Shown here one piece after another: positions 26,326 through 36,590 of a stretch of 64,000 bases of DNA (position 1 is its first letter; every line of letters begins with the position of its first letter). Made by a program: the position numbers and the translations under genes. The notes under the pieces are model-generated. The model was given only the letters and a program-made list of their open reading frames with translations. It searched no databases and was not told the origin of the DNA. Origin of the DNA: Pseudomonadota bacterium. Its GTDB lineage: Bacteria > Pseudomonadota > Gammaproteobacteria > Burkholderiales > Ferrovaceae. Location: the NCBI GenBank assembly GCA_021796835.1, contig JAKABO010000001.1, forward strand, positions 1 through 64,000. Direction: 5' to 3'.

Positions 26326-27843
26326 ATGTGCGGAATCGTCGGTATCGTGGCGAACTCACCCGTCAACCAGTTGTTGTACGACGCCCTCCAACTCCTGCAG
26401 CACCGCGGCCAGGATGCCGCAGGCATCACGACGGCGCAAGGCAACACTTTTCACATGCATAAAGGCCTGGGACTGGTGCGGGATGTTTTTCGCACCCGTG
26501 ACATGCGCTCCCTGCTGGGCAACATGGGCATCGCCCATTGCCGTTATCCGACCGCAGGCTCCGCCGTTTCGTCCGCAGAGGCCCAACCGTTCTACGTCAA
26601 TTCTCCCTTTGGCATCGTGCTGGGACATAACGGCAATCTGACCAATACTGCTGCCCTGCGCGCCGAGTTGTTCGAAGAGGATCGGCGCCATGTGAATACC
26701 CGTTCGGACTCGGAAGTCCTGCTCAATGTGCTGGCCCATGAACTGGACGAAGTGGCTCAGGGACATCGCCTGAGTACGCCGGAAATCTTTGCGGCGGTGA
26801 CCCGGGTGTACCAACGCTGTCGTGGGGCCTATGCCGTGGTGGCCCTGATTGCAGGCCACGGTCTGCTGGCTTTTCGCGACCCCTTCGGCATTCGTCCGTT
26901 GGTGGTCGGCTCTCATGAAACGCCCCAGGGGACGGAGTACATGGTCGCATCGGAGAGCGTGGCGCTCGATGCGTTGGGCTTTACCCTGATGCGCGATGTC
27001 GAACCCGGCGAAGCGCTTTTCATCGATCAGAACGGACGCTTGCACACGCTCCTCTGTGCCCCGCAGGCACGCAAGGTACCCTGTATCTTCGAATTCGTCT
27101 ACCTGGCCCGACCTGATTCGGTCATGGACGGGATTTCCGTGTACGAAACCCGCCTGCGGATGGGGGAACGGCTGGGGCAACGGATTCGTCAATTGGCACC
27201 GGACCTGGTGGTGGATGTGGTCATTCCCATTCCCGACACGAGTCGGCCCAGTGCCCTGCAACTGGCCACCACGCTGGGCGTGCCCTATCGCGAGGGGTTC
27301 ATCAAGAATCGCTACATCGGACGCACCTTCATCATGCCCGGCCAGGCGGAGCGAAAACGTTCCGTTCGTCAGAAACTGAATGCCATTGCCCAGGAATTTC
27401 GCGGCAAGTCGGTGCTGCTGGTGGACGATTCCATCGTACGGGGTACCACCAGCCGGGAAATCGTTCAGATGGCGCGGGACTGTGGCGCGAAACAGGTAAT
27501 CTTTGCCTCGGCGGCCCCCCCCGTGCGTTTCCCCAACGTGTATGGCATCGACATGCCGACCCGGCGTGAATTACTGGCCACCGGGCGGGATGATGAAGCC
27601 ATTGCCCGGGAAATCGGGGCGGACCGGGTGTTCTATCAGGATCTGGACGATCTGGTGCTGGCCATGGACGGGGTTCGCTACGGGATTCGTGAATTCGATA
27701 CTTCCTGTTTCAATGGCTGGTATGTCACGGGGGATGTGGACGAGGCCTACCTGCAGGTGCTGGAAAATCAGCGCGCGGACGAGAAGGGAGATCGGGCCCA
27801 GCAACTGGATCTGGATTTCAACTTGCGCGCAACGGCTGCGTAA
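26326..27843 (+). CDS. purF: Amidophosphoribosyltransferase
   Basis: Commits PRPP to purine synthesis by adding ammonia from glutamine. The 505-residue protein starts MCGIVGIV, so cysteine 2 becomes the N-terminal nucleophile after Met removal. The glutaminase domain has [12 protein letters not shown] and LGHNGNLTN. The transferase domain has the PRPP loop [17 protein letters not shown]. An upstream in-frame GTG-type start would hide the catalytic cysteine, so ATG 26326 is certain. A TAAAAT at 26287-26292 may be its -10 box. metZ follows 15 bp later. Confidence 0.98.
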   Translation: MCGIVGIVANSPVNQLLYDALQLLQHRGQDAAGITTAQGNTFHMHKGLGLVRDVFRTRDMRSLLGNMGIAHCRYPTAGSAVSSAEAQPFYVNSPFGIVLGHNGNLTNTAALRAELFEEDRRHVNTRSDSEVLLNVLAHELDEVAQGHRLSTPEIFAAVTRVYQRCRGAYAVVALIAGHGLLAFRDPFGIRPLVVGSHETPQGTEYMVASESVALDALGFTLMRDVEPGEALFIDQNGRLHTLLCAPQARKVPCIFEFVYLARPDSVMDGISVYETRLRMGERLGQRIRQLAPDLVVDVVIPIPDTSRPSALQLATTLGVPYREGFIKNRYIGRTFIMPGQAERKRSVRQKLNAIAQEFRGKSVLLVDDSIVRGTTSREIVQMARDCGAKQVIFASAAPPVRFPNVYGIDMPTRRELLATGRDDEAIAREIGADRVFYQDLDDLVLAMDGVRYGIREFDTSCFNGWYVTGDVDEAYLQVLENQRADEKGDRAQQLDLDFNLRATAA

Positions 27844-27858
27844 GGGAGGGAGTGGGGA

Positions 27859-29070
27859 ATGACGACAGAGAATGTTTCGCCTTGGCCGGATGACGAATGG
27901 GCTCTGGAAACCCGTGCCGTCCGCTCGGGTATTCACCGCAGTGCCTTCAACGAGCACTCCGAAGCCCTCTACCTGACCTCCAGTTACGTCTTTGACGATG
28001 CACAGCAGGCGGCAGACCGTTTTACCAATCGTGAACCGGGCATGATCTACTCCCGTTTTACCAACCCCACGGTGAGTGCCTTTCAGGAACGTTTGGCAGC
28101 GCTTGAAGGGGCCGAGGCCTGCGTGGCAACCTCCAGCGGCATGTCGGCCATTCTCACGGTGTTCATGGGGTTGCTCAAAGCAGGGGACCACGTGGTGGCT
28201 GCGCGCAGTCTGTTTGGGTCCACGGTGCAAATGCTGACCGGCATTCTGGCGCGTTTCGGGGTCACCAGCACCTTTGTGTCCCTGAGCGACCTGCATGCCT
28301 GGGACCGGGCCGTGCGTCCCGAAACCCGTTTGTTTTTTGCGGAGACTCCCGCCAATCCCACCATGGAACTGGTGGACCTGGCCGGTTTGGCGACCGTAGC
28401 CCATGACCATGGAATCCATCTGGTGGTGGACAACTGTTTTTGCACCCCCATCCTGCAACGTCCCCTGGAACTGGGCGCGGATCTGGTGGTCCATTCGGCC
28501 ACCAAATATCTGGATGGACAGGGACGTGTGCTGGGTGGAGCGGTTCTGGGTTCCCAGGCCCTGGTCATGGACAGTCCGGTTTATCAATTCGTGCGCACCG
28601 CAGGCCCGAGTCTGAGTCCCTTCAATGCCTGGGTCTGCCTCAAGGGCATGGAAACCCTGGCCCTGCGCATGGAGGCCCAATGTGCCCGCGCCCAGGTACT
28701 GGCCGAATGGCTGGAGACTCTGCCTGGAGTGACACGCGTGCTGTACCCTGGGCTCCCTTCCCATCCCCAGCATGACCTGGCCATGCGTCAGCAGGGCGGC
28801 AAAGGGGGGGCCGTGGTGACTTTCGAAGTGGCGGGTGGGCAGGAGGCGGCCTGGCGCATCATCGATGCCGTACGCCTGATCTCCGTCACGGGCAATCTGG
28901 GGGACACCAAAAGTACGTTGACGCATCCGGGTACCACCACCCATGGTCGATTGAGCGAGGAAGTGCGCCAGGCGGCAGGCATCACGCCTGGCATGCTGCG
29001 CCTGTCCGTGGGGCTGGAAGCGGTGAGCGACTTGCAACGCGATTTGGCACGAGGGCTAATTCAAGCCTAA
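27859..29070 (+). CDS. metZ: O-succinylhomoserine sulfhydrylase
   Basis: A PLP enzyme of the Cys/Met metabolism family that makes homocysteine from O-succinylhomoserine and sulfide. The 403-residue protein has SGMSAILTVFMGLLKAGDHVV. The Schiff-base lysine K216 is in VVHSATKYLDGQGRVLGG. The C-terminal GDTKSTLTHPGTTTH and GMLRLSVGLE are also present. The purF-metZ adjacency is the standard betaproteobacterial arrangement for MetZ, which supports it over cystathionine gamma-synthase. Confidence 0.92.
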   Translation: MTTENVSPWPDDEWALETRAVRSGIHRSAFNEHSEALYLTSSYVFDDAQQAADRFTNREPGMIYSRFTNPTVSAFQERLAALEGAEACVATSSGMSAILTVFMGLLKAGDHVVAARSLFGSTVQMLTGILARFGVTSTFVSLSDLHAWDRAVRPETRLFFAETPANPTMELVDLAGLATVAHDHGIHLVVDNCFCTPILQRPLELGADLVVHSATKYLDGQGRVLGGAVLGSQALVMDSPVYQFVRTAGPSLSPFNAWVCLKGMETLALRMEAQCARAQVLAEWLETLPGVTRVLYPGLPSHPQHDLAMRQQGGKGGAVVTFEVAGGQEAAWRIIDAVRLISVTGNLGDTKSTLTHPGTTTHGRLSEEVRQAAGITPGMLRLSVGLEAVSDLQRDLARGLIQA

Positions 29071-29141
29071 TTCTTCTGCGCTATCCTGAAGGTCAGTGGC
29101 CCTGGTGCCACCGGATGGATGGTCTTCGACGGGAGAAAGGC

Positions 29142-30500
29142 GTGGGAATAGGGGGCAAAAGTGGGTGGGTACTGGGGTTGACCCTGCTGGCGGGGTGCAC
29201 CTTTTATCAGCCCGAACCTTTGGTGAGCATGCCAACATGGCCCAGGGAATTGCCCCGTCTCCAGGTGGATCCCAAAAGTCTGCCCTTTCCTGAACTGGCT
29301 GCCCATCCCTTCGATCCCCGCGATGGTCTGGACATGACGGAAGTGGCTACCCTGGCGGTGGTCAACAATCCCGACCTCAAGTTGGTGCGTGACGATCTGG
29401 GCATTGCGCGGGCTCAGGCCTTCGATGCCGGATTGTTGCCCGATCCCCAGTTCTTTTACTCGCCGCAGATTCCCGAAACCAGCACCCCGGGAGAAAATGT
29501 CATCGCTTTCGATGTGGGGCTCAACTACGACCTGAGTGCCCTGGTGCTGCATCATGCCCGTCAGGCCGCTGCTGATGCGGAGGCGCACAAGGCGGATCTG
29601 GCCTTGCTCTGGCAGGAGTGGCAGGTGGTGGGGCAGGCCCGGCTGTTGTTCGTGCGCATTCGCGCCGAAGAAGATTTGCGGGCCACCCTCCAGGAAAGTC
29701 GACAGGTTGCGGCACAACTTCGGCGCCGTGAAGAAGGTGCCCTGGCCCAGGGGAATCTGACCGTGACGGTACTGAGCGCGGATGCGACGACGCTGCAGGG
29801 GATCGAACGCCAGATCAGCGACACGGAATTGGTGCTGTCCCAGAACCGGATGGCCCTGAATGCCTTGCTCGGCCTGGCCCCGGAAACGGTGCTGAATCTG
29901 GTGGGCGAGGCCAACGTACCGATTCCCGATGCGGCGGAAGTGCGTGCCCAACTGCCGACCCTTCCTCAACGCCGACCCGATTTGCGTGCCCTGGCGGCGG
30001 GGTACGAGGCCCAGGACCAGCGTTTGTGGCAGGCCATTCTGGGCCAGTTTCCGGCCATCAATTTCGGCCTGCTCAAGGCACGGGACAATAACGGTACCAA
30101 TTATCATGGGTATGCCGTGAGCACCAATCTTCCCATCCTCAATCGCAACCGTGGGGTGATTGCCATCGAGAAGGCCACCCGTCAGCGCCTGCACGATGAA
30201 TATCAACTGCGCATCAATACGGCACAACAGGAAATTGCCCAGTTGTTGTCCGATCTGACCCAACTGGAACACACGCTACGTTCTCTCGACGAGAACCTGG
30301 CCTTGCAAACCCGGGTCGCCAGACAGTCGACGCTGGCGCTGCAAGCGGGGACGCTGGATCTGTCGGCCAATGCACTGGTGCAGGAAGCGCACCTGACCAA
30401 ATTGACAGAGAAAATCGCGCTCGAACAAGCCATACGGGAAGAGCGCGTGGCGCTCGAGACACTGGTGGGCGGCGAGTTTTCCGGCAAGGAGATGAAATGA
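29142..30500 (+). CDS. Outer-membrane efflux lipoprotein (TolC/NodT family)
   Basis: Outer-membrane channel of a tripartite pump, about 452 residues. GTG 29142 is preceded by GGGAGAAAGG and gives a short basic start, a hydrophobic run and the lipobox LLAGC. An ATG nine codons earlier lacks such a site. Two TolC repeats are visible: an N-terminal one with NNPDLKLVRDDLGIARAQ and a second with LPQRRPDLRALAAGYEAQDQ. The intervening segments form long helices. Its last four bases overlap the adaptor start (ATGA). It heads a five-gene coupled operon. Confidence 0.88.
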   Translation: MGIGGKSGWVLGLTLLAGCTFYQPEPLVSMPTWPRELPRLQVDPKSLPFPELAAHPFDPRDGLDMTEVATLAVVNNPDLKLVRDDLGIARAQAFDAGLLPDPQFFYSPQIPETSTPGENVIAFDVGLNYDLSALVLHHARQAAADAEAHKADLALLWQEWQVVGQARLLFVRIRAEEDLRATLQESRQVAAQLRRREEGALAQGNLTVTVLSADATTLQGIERQISDTELVLSQNRMALNALLGLAPETVLNLVGEANVPIPDAAEVRAQLPTLPQRRPDLRALAAGYEAQDQRLWQAILGQFPAINFGLLKARDNNGTNYHGYAVSTNLPILNRNRGVIAIEKATRQRLHDEYQLRINTAQQEIAQLLSDLTQLEHTLRSLDENLALQTRVARQSTLALQAGTLDLSANALVQEAHLTKLTEKIALEQAIREERVALETLVGGEFSGKEMK

Positions 30501-31525
30501 ATCGATTCGTGACCAGACTGTGGGTGCTGGCGATGGTCCTGGGCAGCGTGGCTGCCTGGGGGGAAGAGGAGAGCGTGGTGCAGGTTCGCACCCGGCCTCT
30601 GCAACGCCAGGCCATGAGTTTTACGGTGGCGGGTTATGGCACGGTGACTTCGACCCCGGGGAACACTCAAAGCATTGCCTTGCCCCGTGCCGGGATGGTG
30701 GACCGGGTGCAGGTGGCACCCGGCCAGCGGGTGGTTCGGGGGGAACCCCTCTTCGAGTTCGTGACGGACCCGGCCAGCGTGGTGGGTCATACCCAGGCGC
30801 AGACCACGTGGGACTTTGCGCGCAACGAATATGCCCGTCTGCAGCGGCAGTACGAACAACAACTGGTCACGGTCAGCCAGTTGGAGGCCGCTCGCAAGGC
30901 GCTGCACGACGCCGAAAGCGCCCTGCAGGCCCAGAATCGGTTGGGGGCGGGCAGTGAACGGGTGGCCGTCACTGCCCCCTTCGACGGGGTGATTCTGACT
31001 CAAGGCGTGGCACAGGGCGAACGGATTCCGGCGGGGACCACCGTCTTGCAATTGGCGCGACGGGCGCAGCCCCAGGTTCAATTGACGCTTCCCGTGGAAG
31101 AGGCCGGGCAGGTACGCGAGGGTACACCGGTCACCATGACGCCTCTCTTCGGACAGGCACAATCCTGGCACGGAACCGTGGTAGCCCTTCATGGCATGAT
31201 CAATGCCCAGACGCAGGGGCTGGACGTGTGGGTCCGCCTCGATCCCGGCATCGATCCGGTTCTGGGCATGAAGGTGCGTGCGACCCTGGAGGTGCGGACC
31301 CGAACCCTGTGGGTCGTACCGCGTTCTGCCGTATTGCGCGATGAGGCAGGGGAGGCGTACCTTTTTCAGGTACAGGGAGACCATGCCCGGCGTGTGACCG
31401 TGACTGCCTTTGAAAACGGAGCGATGACGGGCGTGGAAGGGGCGGTGAACCCGGCTCTGCCGGTGGTGGTGGAGGGTAACTACGAATTGAGCGACGGCAT
31501 GGCCGTGCGTGGGTCCGGGCGATGA
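30497..31525 (+). CDS. RND efflux periplasmic adaptor (membrane fusion protein)
   Basis: A 342-residue adaptor with a signal peptide (about residues 1-22). The barrel-sandwich/lipoyl halves surround a short alpha-hairpin (about 95-155). In the first half, AGMVDRVQVAPGQRVVRGEPL is the lipoyl signature; VTAPFDGVILTQGVAQGERI is the second half. A beta-barrel and membrane-proximal domain follow. It bridges the inner-membrane RND pump and the outer-membrane channel. ATGA overlaps on both sides show tight coupling. The short hairpin suggests contact with a TolC-like channel through few helical turns. Confidence 0.9.
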   Translation: MNRFVTRLWVLAMVLGSVAAWGEEESVVQVRTRPLQRQAMSFTVAGYGTVTSTPGNTQSIALPRAGMVDRVQVAPGQRVVRGEPLFEFVTDPASVVGHTQAQTTWDFARNEYARLQRQYEQQLVTVSQLEAARKALHDAESALQAQNRLGAGSERVAVTAPFDGVILTQGVAQGERIPAGTTVLQLARRAQPQVQLTLPVEEAGQVREGTPVTMTPLFGQAQSWHGTVVALHGMINAQTQGLDVWVRLDPGIDPVLGMKVRATLEVRTRTLWVVPRSAVLRDEAGEAYLFQVQGDHARRVTVTAFENGAMTGVEGAVNPALPVVVEGNYELSDGMAVRGSGR

Positions 31526-34500
31526 ACTGGGGCCATTGGGTACGTGCGCACCGGCGTTCCCTGCTGTTTTTTTTGCTGGCACTGGTGCTTGCCGGGAGTG
31601 TGACGGCCTTTCGGTTGCCGGTTACCCTCTTTCCCCAGGTGGATTTTCCCCGTGTGGAAGTGACCCTCGATGCGGGCGACCGGCCGGCTGAGCAGATGGC
31701 CATGCAGGTGACCATTCCGGTGGAGGAGATGGTGCGCCGGGTGCCCGGGGTACTGTCGGTTCGTTCCACCACCAGTCGGGGTACGGCCGAAGTTTCGGTG
31801 AACTTTCCCTGGGGACGCGACATGACCGTGGCGACCATGCAGGTCGATGCGGCCATTGCGCAGATTCTGCCCACCCTGCCTGCCGGGACGACCATGCTGA
31901 CCCGTCACATGGACCCGACGGTCTTTCCCTTCATGGCCTACAGCCTGACGTCGGATCAGGTATCCCTCACGGCGCTGCGTGATCTGGCGCAGTACCAGTT
32001 GCGCCCGCTCCTGTCGGGCGTGGAAGGGGTGGCACGGGTTCAGACCGTGGGAGGAACCCAGGAGGAATACCGGGTGACCCTCGATCCTGGCCGGTTGCAG
32101 GCCTGCGGCCTGACCGTGGCAGACGTGGCGCGGATCCTGGGGGCGGCCAACGTGATTTCGGCCATCGGTCGCCTGGAAGACCATTACAAGTTATATCTGG
32201 GGATTTCCGATACGCGTCTGCAAACCCTGGCAGACATCCGTCAGACCGTGCTGCTGAACAGTCCCGACGGTGGGGTGGTACGAGTCGGAGATGTGGGCGA
32301 GGTATCGATCAGCACCACCCCCCAGTGGATTCGGGTCAATGCCGAGGGGCGCGAGGCGGTCTTGCTGAATGTCTATCAGCAGCCTTCGGGCAACAGTGTC
32401 CAGATTTCCCATGCCATCGAGCAGCGTATCCGGGCGTTTCATCTGCCTCCCGGAGTTAAACTTGCGCGCTGGTACGACCAGAGTCAACTGGTGTTGCAGG
32501 CGGCGGCCAGCGTGCGCGATGCCATTCTCATCGGCGTAGCCCTGGCAGCGGGGATACTCCTTCTGTTTCTGCGCAATCTCAAGGTGACGATCATTGCCGT
32601 GCTGGTGGTTCCCTCCGTTCTGGCAACTTCCATGATCCTGCTCAGAGTGCTGGACATGAGTTTCAATATCATGACTCTGGGCGGAATGGCAGCAGCGGTG
32701 GGGCTCATCATCGACGATGCCATCGTCATGCTGGAACATATCATTCGTCGCCTGCGTTCCAGCCACCAGTTGACCCATGAGCGGGTGATGAGTGCAGCAC
32801 GGGAGTTTACGGCTCCTCTGGCGGGTTCCTCGGCTGCAACCATGGTGATCTTCATCCCCCTGGCCTTTCTCGATGGCGTGACCGGGGCTTTTTTCAAGGC
32901 CCTGTCCCTGACCATGGTGATCTGCCTGTTTCTGTCCTTTCTGGTGACCTGGGCGGCTGTTCCCCTGCTGGCGGATATTTTTCTCGGCCGACGGGACGCC
33001 TTTCAGGAAGAAGGGGGGCGTCTGACCCGCTGGTGGCACGATCACTATGAGGCCCTGATGCGCGGGCTGTTTCGACATCCGTCGAGGGTCCTGCTGTTCA
33101 TTCTGCCGCTGCTGGGGGCCGGGGGGCTGGCCTGGGAACGGCTGGGTTCGGGGTTCATGCCCGCCATGGATGAAGGGGGCTTCGTACTCGATTACCGTTC
33201 TCCGCCGGGAACTTCGCTGAGTGAAACCGACCGCCTGTTGCGCCAGGTGGAAGCCATCATCAAGGCGGATCCCAATGTCGATACCTATTCCCGACGCACC
33301 GGCACGCAATTGAGCGGCGGAGTCACCGAGGCCAACGAAGGCGATTTTTTCGTTCGTCTCAAGGCCCGACCTCGCCAACCCATTGAAGAGGTCATGGACC
33401 GGATCCGTCACGAGGTCGAGACGCAGGTGCCTGGCCTGGAAATCGAGTTGGCCCAGTTGATGGAGGACATGATCGGGGATCTGACCTCGGTGCCCGAACC
33501 CATCGAGATCAAATTGTATTCCGATGATCCGGTGAAACTGCAGGGAGTTGCCCTGAAAACAGCCGCGGCAATCCGCAAGATTCCCGGGGTGGTCGATGTC
33601 AAGAATGGCATCAATCCGGCGGGGGACGCCCTGGAGATTCATGTGGACCGGGATCGGGCTGCGCTGGAAGGGGTGGATCCGGCCGCGGTGACGGGACTGC
33701 TGGCGGCCCAACTTTCCGGAGTGGTGGCGACTCAGGTGCAAAACAGTTATAAAATGATCGACGTGCGGGTGTGGCTCCCGGAGTCCGTTCGAGCCAATGT
33801 GTATCAGGTGGAACGAATGATGCTGCGCGCACCGGATGGTCATCTCTTTCCCCTGCGGAGGATCGCCACCCTGCGTAGCGTCAACGGACAGCCCGAAATC
33901 AACCGTGATAACCTGAAGAGGATGATCGCAGTGACGGCGCGCATCAGTGGGCGTGACATGGGCTCGACCCTGCACGCCGTTCAGAAGGCCATGACTTCCG
34001 TTGCCTTGCCGGCAGGGGACTACTACGAACTGGGCGGGCTGTATCAGCAGCAGCAGGCGGCATTCAAGGGGCTGGTGCAGGTCTTTCTGGCGGCTGTGGC
34101 CCTGGTGTTTCTGCTTTTGCTGGCGCTTTACGAGCGTTTTCGTATTGCCCTGGTGGTCATGCTGATGCCCCTCCTGTCTTTGGCGTCCATCATGGTCGGA
34201 TTGTGGTTGACCGGCATCGAGATCAATATTTCAGCCATGATGGGGATGACCATGATCGTGGGCATCGTCACTGAAGTGGCTATCTTCTACTTTTCCGAAT
34301 GGCGCAGTCTTGATCCCGGTCTGGACCGCCAGACGGCCCTGATCCTGGCCGGGAAGAACCGCCTGCGTCCCATCGCCATGACCACCCTGGCGGCCATCCT
34401 GATTCTGCTGCCCCTGGCGCTGGCCTGGGGAGAGGGGGCTCAGATGCAGCAACCCCTGGCCGTTGCGATCATTTCCGGAATGATGGTGCAGTTACCCCTG

Positions 34501-34578
34501 GTGCTGGTGGTGATGCCGCTCCTGTTTTATGTTCTGACGTCGCACCGGTTTGAGGTGAAACGGAGGTCGTCTCCCTGA
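31522..34578 (+). CDS. RND-family efflux permease
   Basis: A 1018-residue inner-membrane pump with twelve predicted helices in two repeats. One helix lies at residues 12-30. The proton-relay aspartates are in VGLIIDDAIVMLEHIIRRL (about 395-413). The second half has ISAMMGMTMIVGIVTEVAIFYFSEW at about 903-927. The paired DD is the drug-type (HAE/AcrB-like) pattern and differs from the metal-exporter motif, though the substrate cannot be fixed by eye. Two large periplasmic loops are present. It is joined by overlapping stops and starts to the adaptor and to a response regulator. Confidence 0.92.
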   Translation: MNWGHWVRAHRRSLLFFLLALVLAGSVTAFRLPVTLFPQVDFPRVEVTLDAGDRPAEQMAMQVTIPVEEMVRRVPGVLSVRSTTSRGTAEVSVNFPWGRDMTVATMQVDAAIAQILPTLPAGTTMLTRHMDPTVFPFMAYSLTSDQVSLTALRDLAQYQLRPLLSGVEGVARVQTVGGTQEEYRVTLDPGRLQACGLTVADVARILGAANVISAIGRLEDHYKLYLGISDTRLQTLADIRQTVLLNSPDGGVVRVGDVGEVSISTTPQWIRVNAEGREAVLLNVYQQPSGNSVQISHAIEQRIRAFHLPPGVKLARWYDQSQLVLQAAASVRDAILIGVALAAGILLLFLRNLKVTIIAVLVVPSVLATSMILLRVLDMSFNIMTLGGMAAAVGLIIDDAIVMLEHIIRRLRSSHQLTHERVMSAAREFTAPLAGSSAATMVIFIPLAFLDGVTGAFFKALSLTMVICLFLSFLVTWAAVPLLADIFLGRRDAFQEEGGRLTRWWHDHYEALMRGLFRHPSRVLLFILPLLGAGGLAWERLGSGFMPAMDEGGFVLDYRSPPGTSLSETDRLLRQVEAIIKADPNVDTYSRRTGTQLSGGVTEANEGDFFVRLKARPRQPIEEVMDRIRHEVETQVPGLEIELAQLMEDMIGDLTSVPEPIEIKLYSDDPVKLQGVALKTAAAIRKIPGVVDVKNGINPAGDALEIHVDRDRAALEGVDPAAVTGLLAAQLSGVVATQVQNSYKMIDVRVWLPESVRANVYQVERMMLRAPDGHLFPLRRIATLRSVNGQPEINRDNLKRMIAVTARISGRDMGSTLHAVQKAMTSVALPAGDYYELGGLYQQQQAAFKGLVQVFLAAVALVFLLLLALYERFRIALVVMLMPLLSLASIMVGLWLTGIEINISAMMGMTMIVGIVTEVAIFYFSEWRSLDPGLDRQTALILAGKNRLRPIAMTTLAAILILLPLALAWGEGAQMQQPLAVAIISGMMVQLPLVLVVMPLLFYVLTSHRFEVKRRSSP

Positions 34579-35237
34579 TGCGTATCCTGTTGGTGGAGGA
34601 TGACGACATGATTGCCGAAGCGGTGACTTTGGCTTTGCGCGACCATGCCTATGCCGTGGATCGGATTGCCAACGGGTTGGCGGTGTCCGGGACATTGCAG
34701 GACAGCGACTATCAGGCCGTCCTGCTGGATCTGGGACTGCCCGGTCGGGATGGACTGGAGGTTTTGCGACGCCTGCGCCTGGCGGGGCAGCGTCTGCCCG
34801 TCATCATCATCACGGCCCGGGATGCCGTGGAAGATCGGATTGCCGGCCTGGATTACGGTGCCGATGATTACCTGATCAAGCCCTTCGATCTGAATGAATT
34901 GCTGGCCCGTTTGCGTGCTGTCATTCGCCGCCAGGGAGGGCAGGCATCACCGCTCCTGACGAATGGTGATGTGACGCTCGATCCGGCCACGCGCGAAGCC
35001 GGGCGGGGGAGCGTCCGGGTGGTGCTGAGTGCGCGGGAATTTGCCCTGCTGCAAGCCCTACTCCTGAATCCCGGGCATATTTTGACCCGCCATGAACTGG
35101 AAGAACGGATTTACGGCTGGAACGAAGAGGTCGAAAGCAATGCTGTGGACTTTTTGATCCATGGGGTGCGGCGCAAACTGGGTGCAGAGGTCATTCGCAA
35201 TGTGCGGGGGACGGGCTGGCGCGTGGAACGCCGATGA
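34578..35237 (+). CDS. OmpR-family response regulator
   Basis: A 219-residue regulator. The receiver domain (residues 1-115) has the acidic EDDD at 7-10 and phosphoacceptor D51 in LLDLGLPGRDG. The conserved lysine is in YLIKPFD. A winged-helix DNA-binding domain follows (about 125-218), ending VRRKLGAEVIRNVRGTGWRVE, typical of the QseB/PmrA group. It shares one base with the RND permease stop and overlaps the kinase by four bases, so it very likely controls the pump operon it belongs to. Confidence 0.93.
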   Translation: MRILLVEDDDMIAEAVTLALRDHAYAVDRIANGLAVSGTLQDSDYQAVLLDLGLPGRDGLEVLRRLRLAGQRLPVIIITARDAVEDRIAGLDYGADDYLIKPFDLNELLARLRAVIRRQGGQASPLLTNGDVTLDPATREAGRGSVRVVLSAREFALLQALLLNPGHILTRHELEERIYGWNEEVESNAVDFLIHGVRRKLGAEVIRNVRGTGWRVERR

Positions 35238-36565
35238 AACGGTCACTGCAGGGACAGTTGTTGCGTGCGCTGGGGGTGACGATCCTGGTGACGGGGATAT
35301 TGGCCGGGATGGTTTCCTTCCGTTTCTCCTATGACGAAGGGGAAGATTTTCAGGATGATACCCTGCGTCAGATCGCCGCTCTGGTGGACACGGAGTTTCT
35401 GCGTCAGAACAGCGGACTGGGGCTTCCCATCGACCGGGACATCGATCCCGAGACACGCATTCTGGTCAGTGTGCTGCCGTCCAGGCAGGTTCCCTGGATT
35501 TCCTCCGGATTGCCGGCGGGGTTTCATACCGTACAAGGGCCGGAAGGGGCATGGCGGGTCTTCATTCGTCCGGGCGCCCGGGGCAAGATCGCGGTGGCCC
35601 AGGTCATCGATGCCCGCGACGACCTGGCGCTGCACAGCGCCCTCTGGACCCTGGTGCCCCTGCTCCTGCTTCTGCTCCTGCTGATGCTGCTGGTGGCGCA
35701 TGTGGTGCGTCGGGAACTGGCCGTCTTGCCGCGTCTGGCCCGGGAACTGGACCACCAGTCGCCGGAGCAGCCGGAACCGCTGAGCGCCCAGGCCATTCCG
35801 TCCGAAGTCGTTCCTTTCATGCTCTCCATCAACCAGTTGCTGGCGCGCATTCGTACGTTGATGGAGGCGCAGCGTCGTTTCATTGCCGATGCTGCCCACG
35901 AAATGCGCAGTCCGCTGACGGCCTTGCTGCTCCAGGTTCAGAATCTGGAGCAGTCTGCGCCCTCTTCCCTGTCCGGAAGGATAAAACCGCTCAAGGAAGG
36001 TATCGTGCGCACCTGTCAACTCGTGGAACAGTTGCTGAGTCATGCGCGCAGTCAGGTGGGGTCGACGCAATGGGTCCCGGTTTCCTGTTTCCAGTTGGGG
36101 CGCACGCTGGTGAGTGATTTGATGCCACTGGCTGAGGCTCGGCACATGGATCTGGGACTGGAGTGTCCAGGGGCCCTGGAAGTGGTTTCGGATCCCCAGT
36201 TGCTGCCCCTCATCCTGCGCAATGCCCTGGACAATGCCTTGCGCTATGCCCCGGAAGGCAGTGAAGTGACCTTGCGGATCCGGGCTGAGGGGGCTGATTG
36301 CGTGTTCGAAGTGGAGGACGCCGGTCCGGGTATTCCGGAGGATGAAAAGATCCGGGTTTTCGATCCGTTTCATCGGGTGGTAGGGTCCAACGTGGCTGGC
36401 AGCGGATTGGGGCTGACCATTGCCCGCGAGGCCGCCCAACGTTTGGGGGGGGCGGTGAGTCTGCAGGATCGTGCTGCCGGGAGAGGGCTGATTTTTTGTT
36501 ATCGCCAGCGCCTGAGGCGAGATTTCCCCCCGGTGACTGGACGGGATAACCGGGATGCCCTATAA
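35234..36565 (+). CDS. Sensor histidine kinase (QseC/PmrB-like)
   Basis: A 443-residue membrane kinase. Helix 1 spans residues 10-31, then a periplasmic domain of about 105 residues. Helix 2 (138-157) is an unusually pure leucine run. The H-box RRFIADAAHEMRSPLTALL places the phosphorylated histidine at 222. The ATPase domain has LRNALDNALRYAPEGSEV, DAGPGIPEDEK and SGLGLTIAREAA, so it should be an active kinase. Its 3' end contains the promoter of the downstream tRNA-Val gene, with the stop codon inside the -10 box. Confidence 0.92.
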   Translation: MKRSLQGQLLRALGVTILVTGILAGMVSFRFSYDEGEDFQDDTLRQIAALVDTEFLRQNSGLGLPIDRDIDPETRILVSVLPSRQVPWISSGLPAGFHTVQGPEGAWRVFIRPGARGKIAVAQVIDARDDLALHSALWTLVPLLLLLLLLMLLVAHVVRRELAVLPRLARELDHQSPEQPEPLSAQAIPSEVVPFMLSINQLLARIRTLMEAQRRFIADAAHEMRSPLTALLLQVQNLEQSAPSSLSGRIKPLKEGIVRTCQLVEQLLSHARSQVGSTQWVPVSCFQLGRTLVSDLMPLAEARHMDLGLECPGALEVVSDPQLLPLILRNALDNALRYAPEGSEVTLRIRAEGADCVFEVEDAGPGIPEDEKIRVFDPFHRVVGSNVAGSGLGLTIAREAAQRLGGAVSLQDRAAGRGLIFCYRQRLRRDFPPVTGRDNRDAL

Positions 36566-36566
36566 T
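36538..36566 (+). promoter_or_regulatory. Sigma70 promoter of tRNA-Val
   Basis: TGGACG (36538-36543) and a perfect TATAAT (36561-36566) are 17 bp apart. The hexamer contains the kinase stop codon. A G+C-rich discriminator (GCGC) follows, as expected for stringently controlled stable-RNA promoters. Start near 36573, about 18 bases before the tRNA. Confidence 0.7.
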
Positions 36567-36590
36567 GCGCAGGCTTGAAGCACGATCCGT

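Noticed and set aside
29096..29111. GTGGC/GCCAC hairpin between metZ and the efflux operon as a terminator
   Set aside because: The stem is only five base pairs and has no T tract.
32191..33975. A 594-codon open frame opposite the RND permease, and similar long antisense frames opposite ctpA (13578-15083), metZ (27571-29037) and the esterase (2182-3426)
   Set aside because: They mirror strongly conserved genes. Their translations are low-complexity (His/Gln/Gly/Arg-rich) with no recognisable domain, as expected from GC-rich codon use on the other strand.
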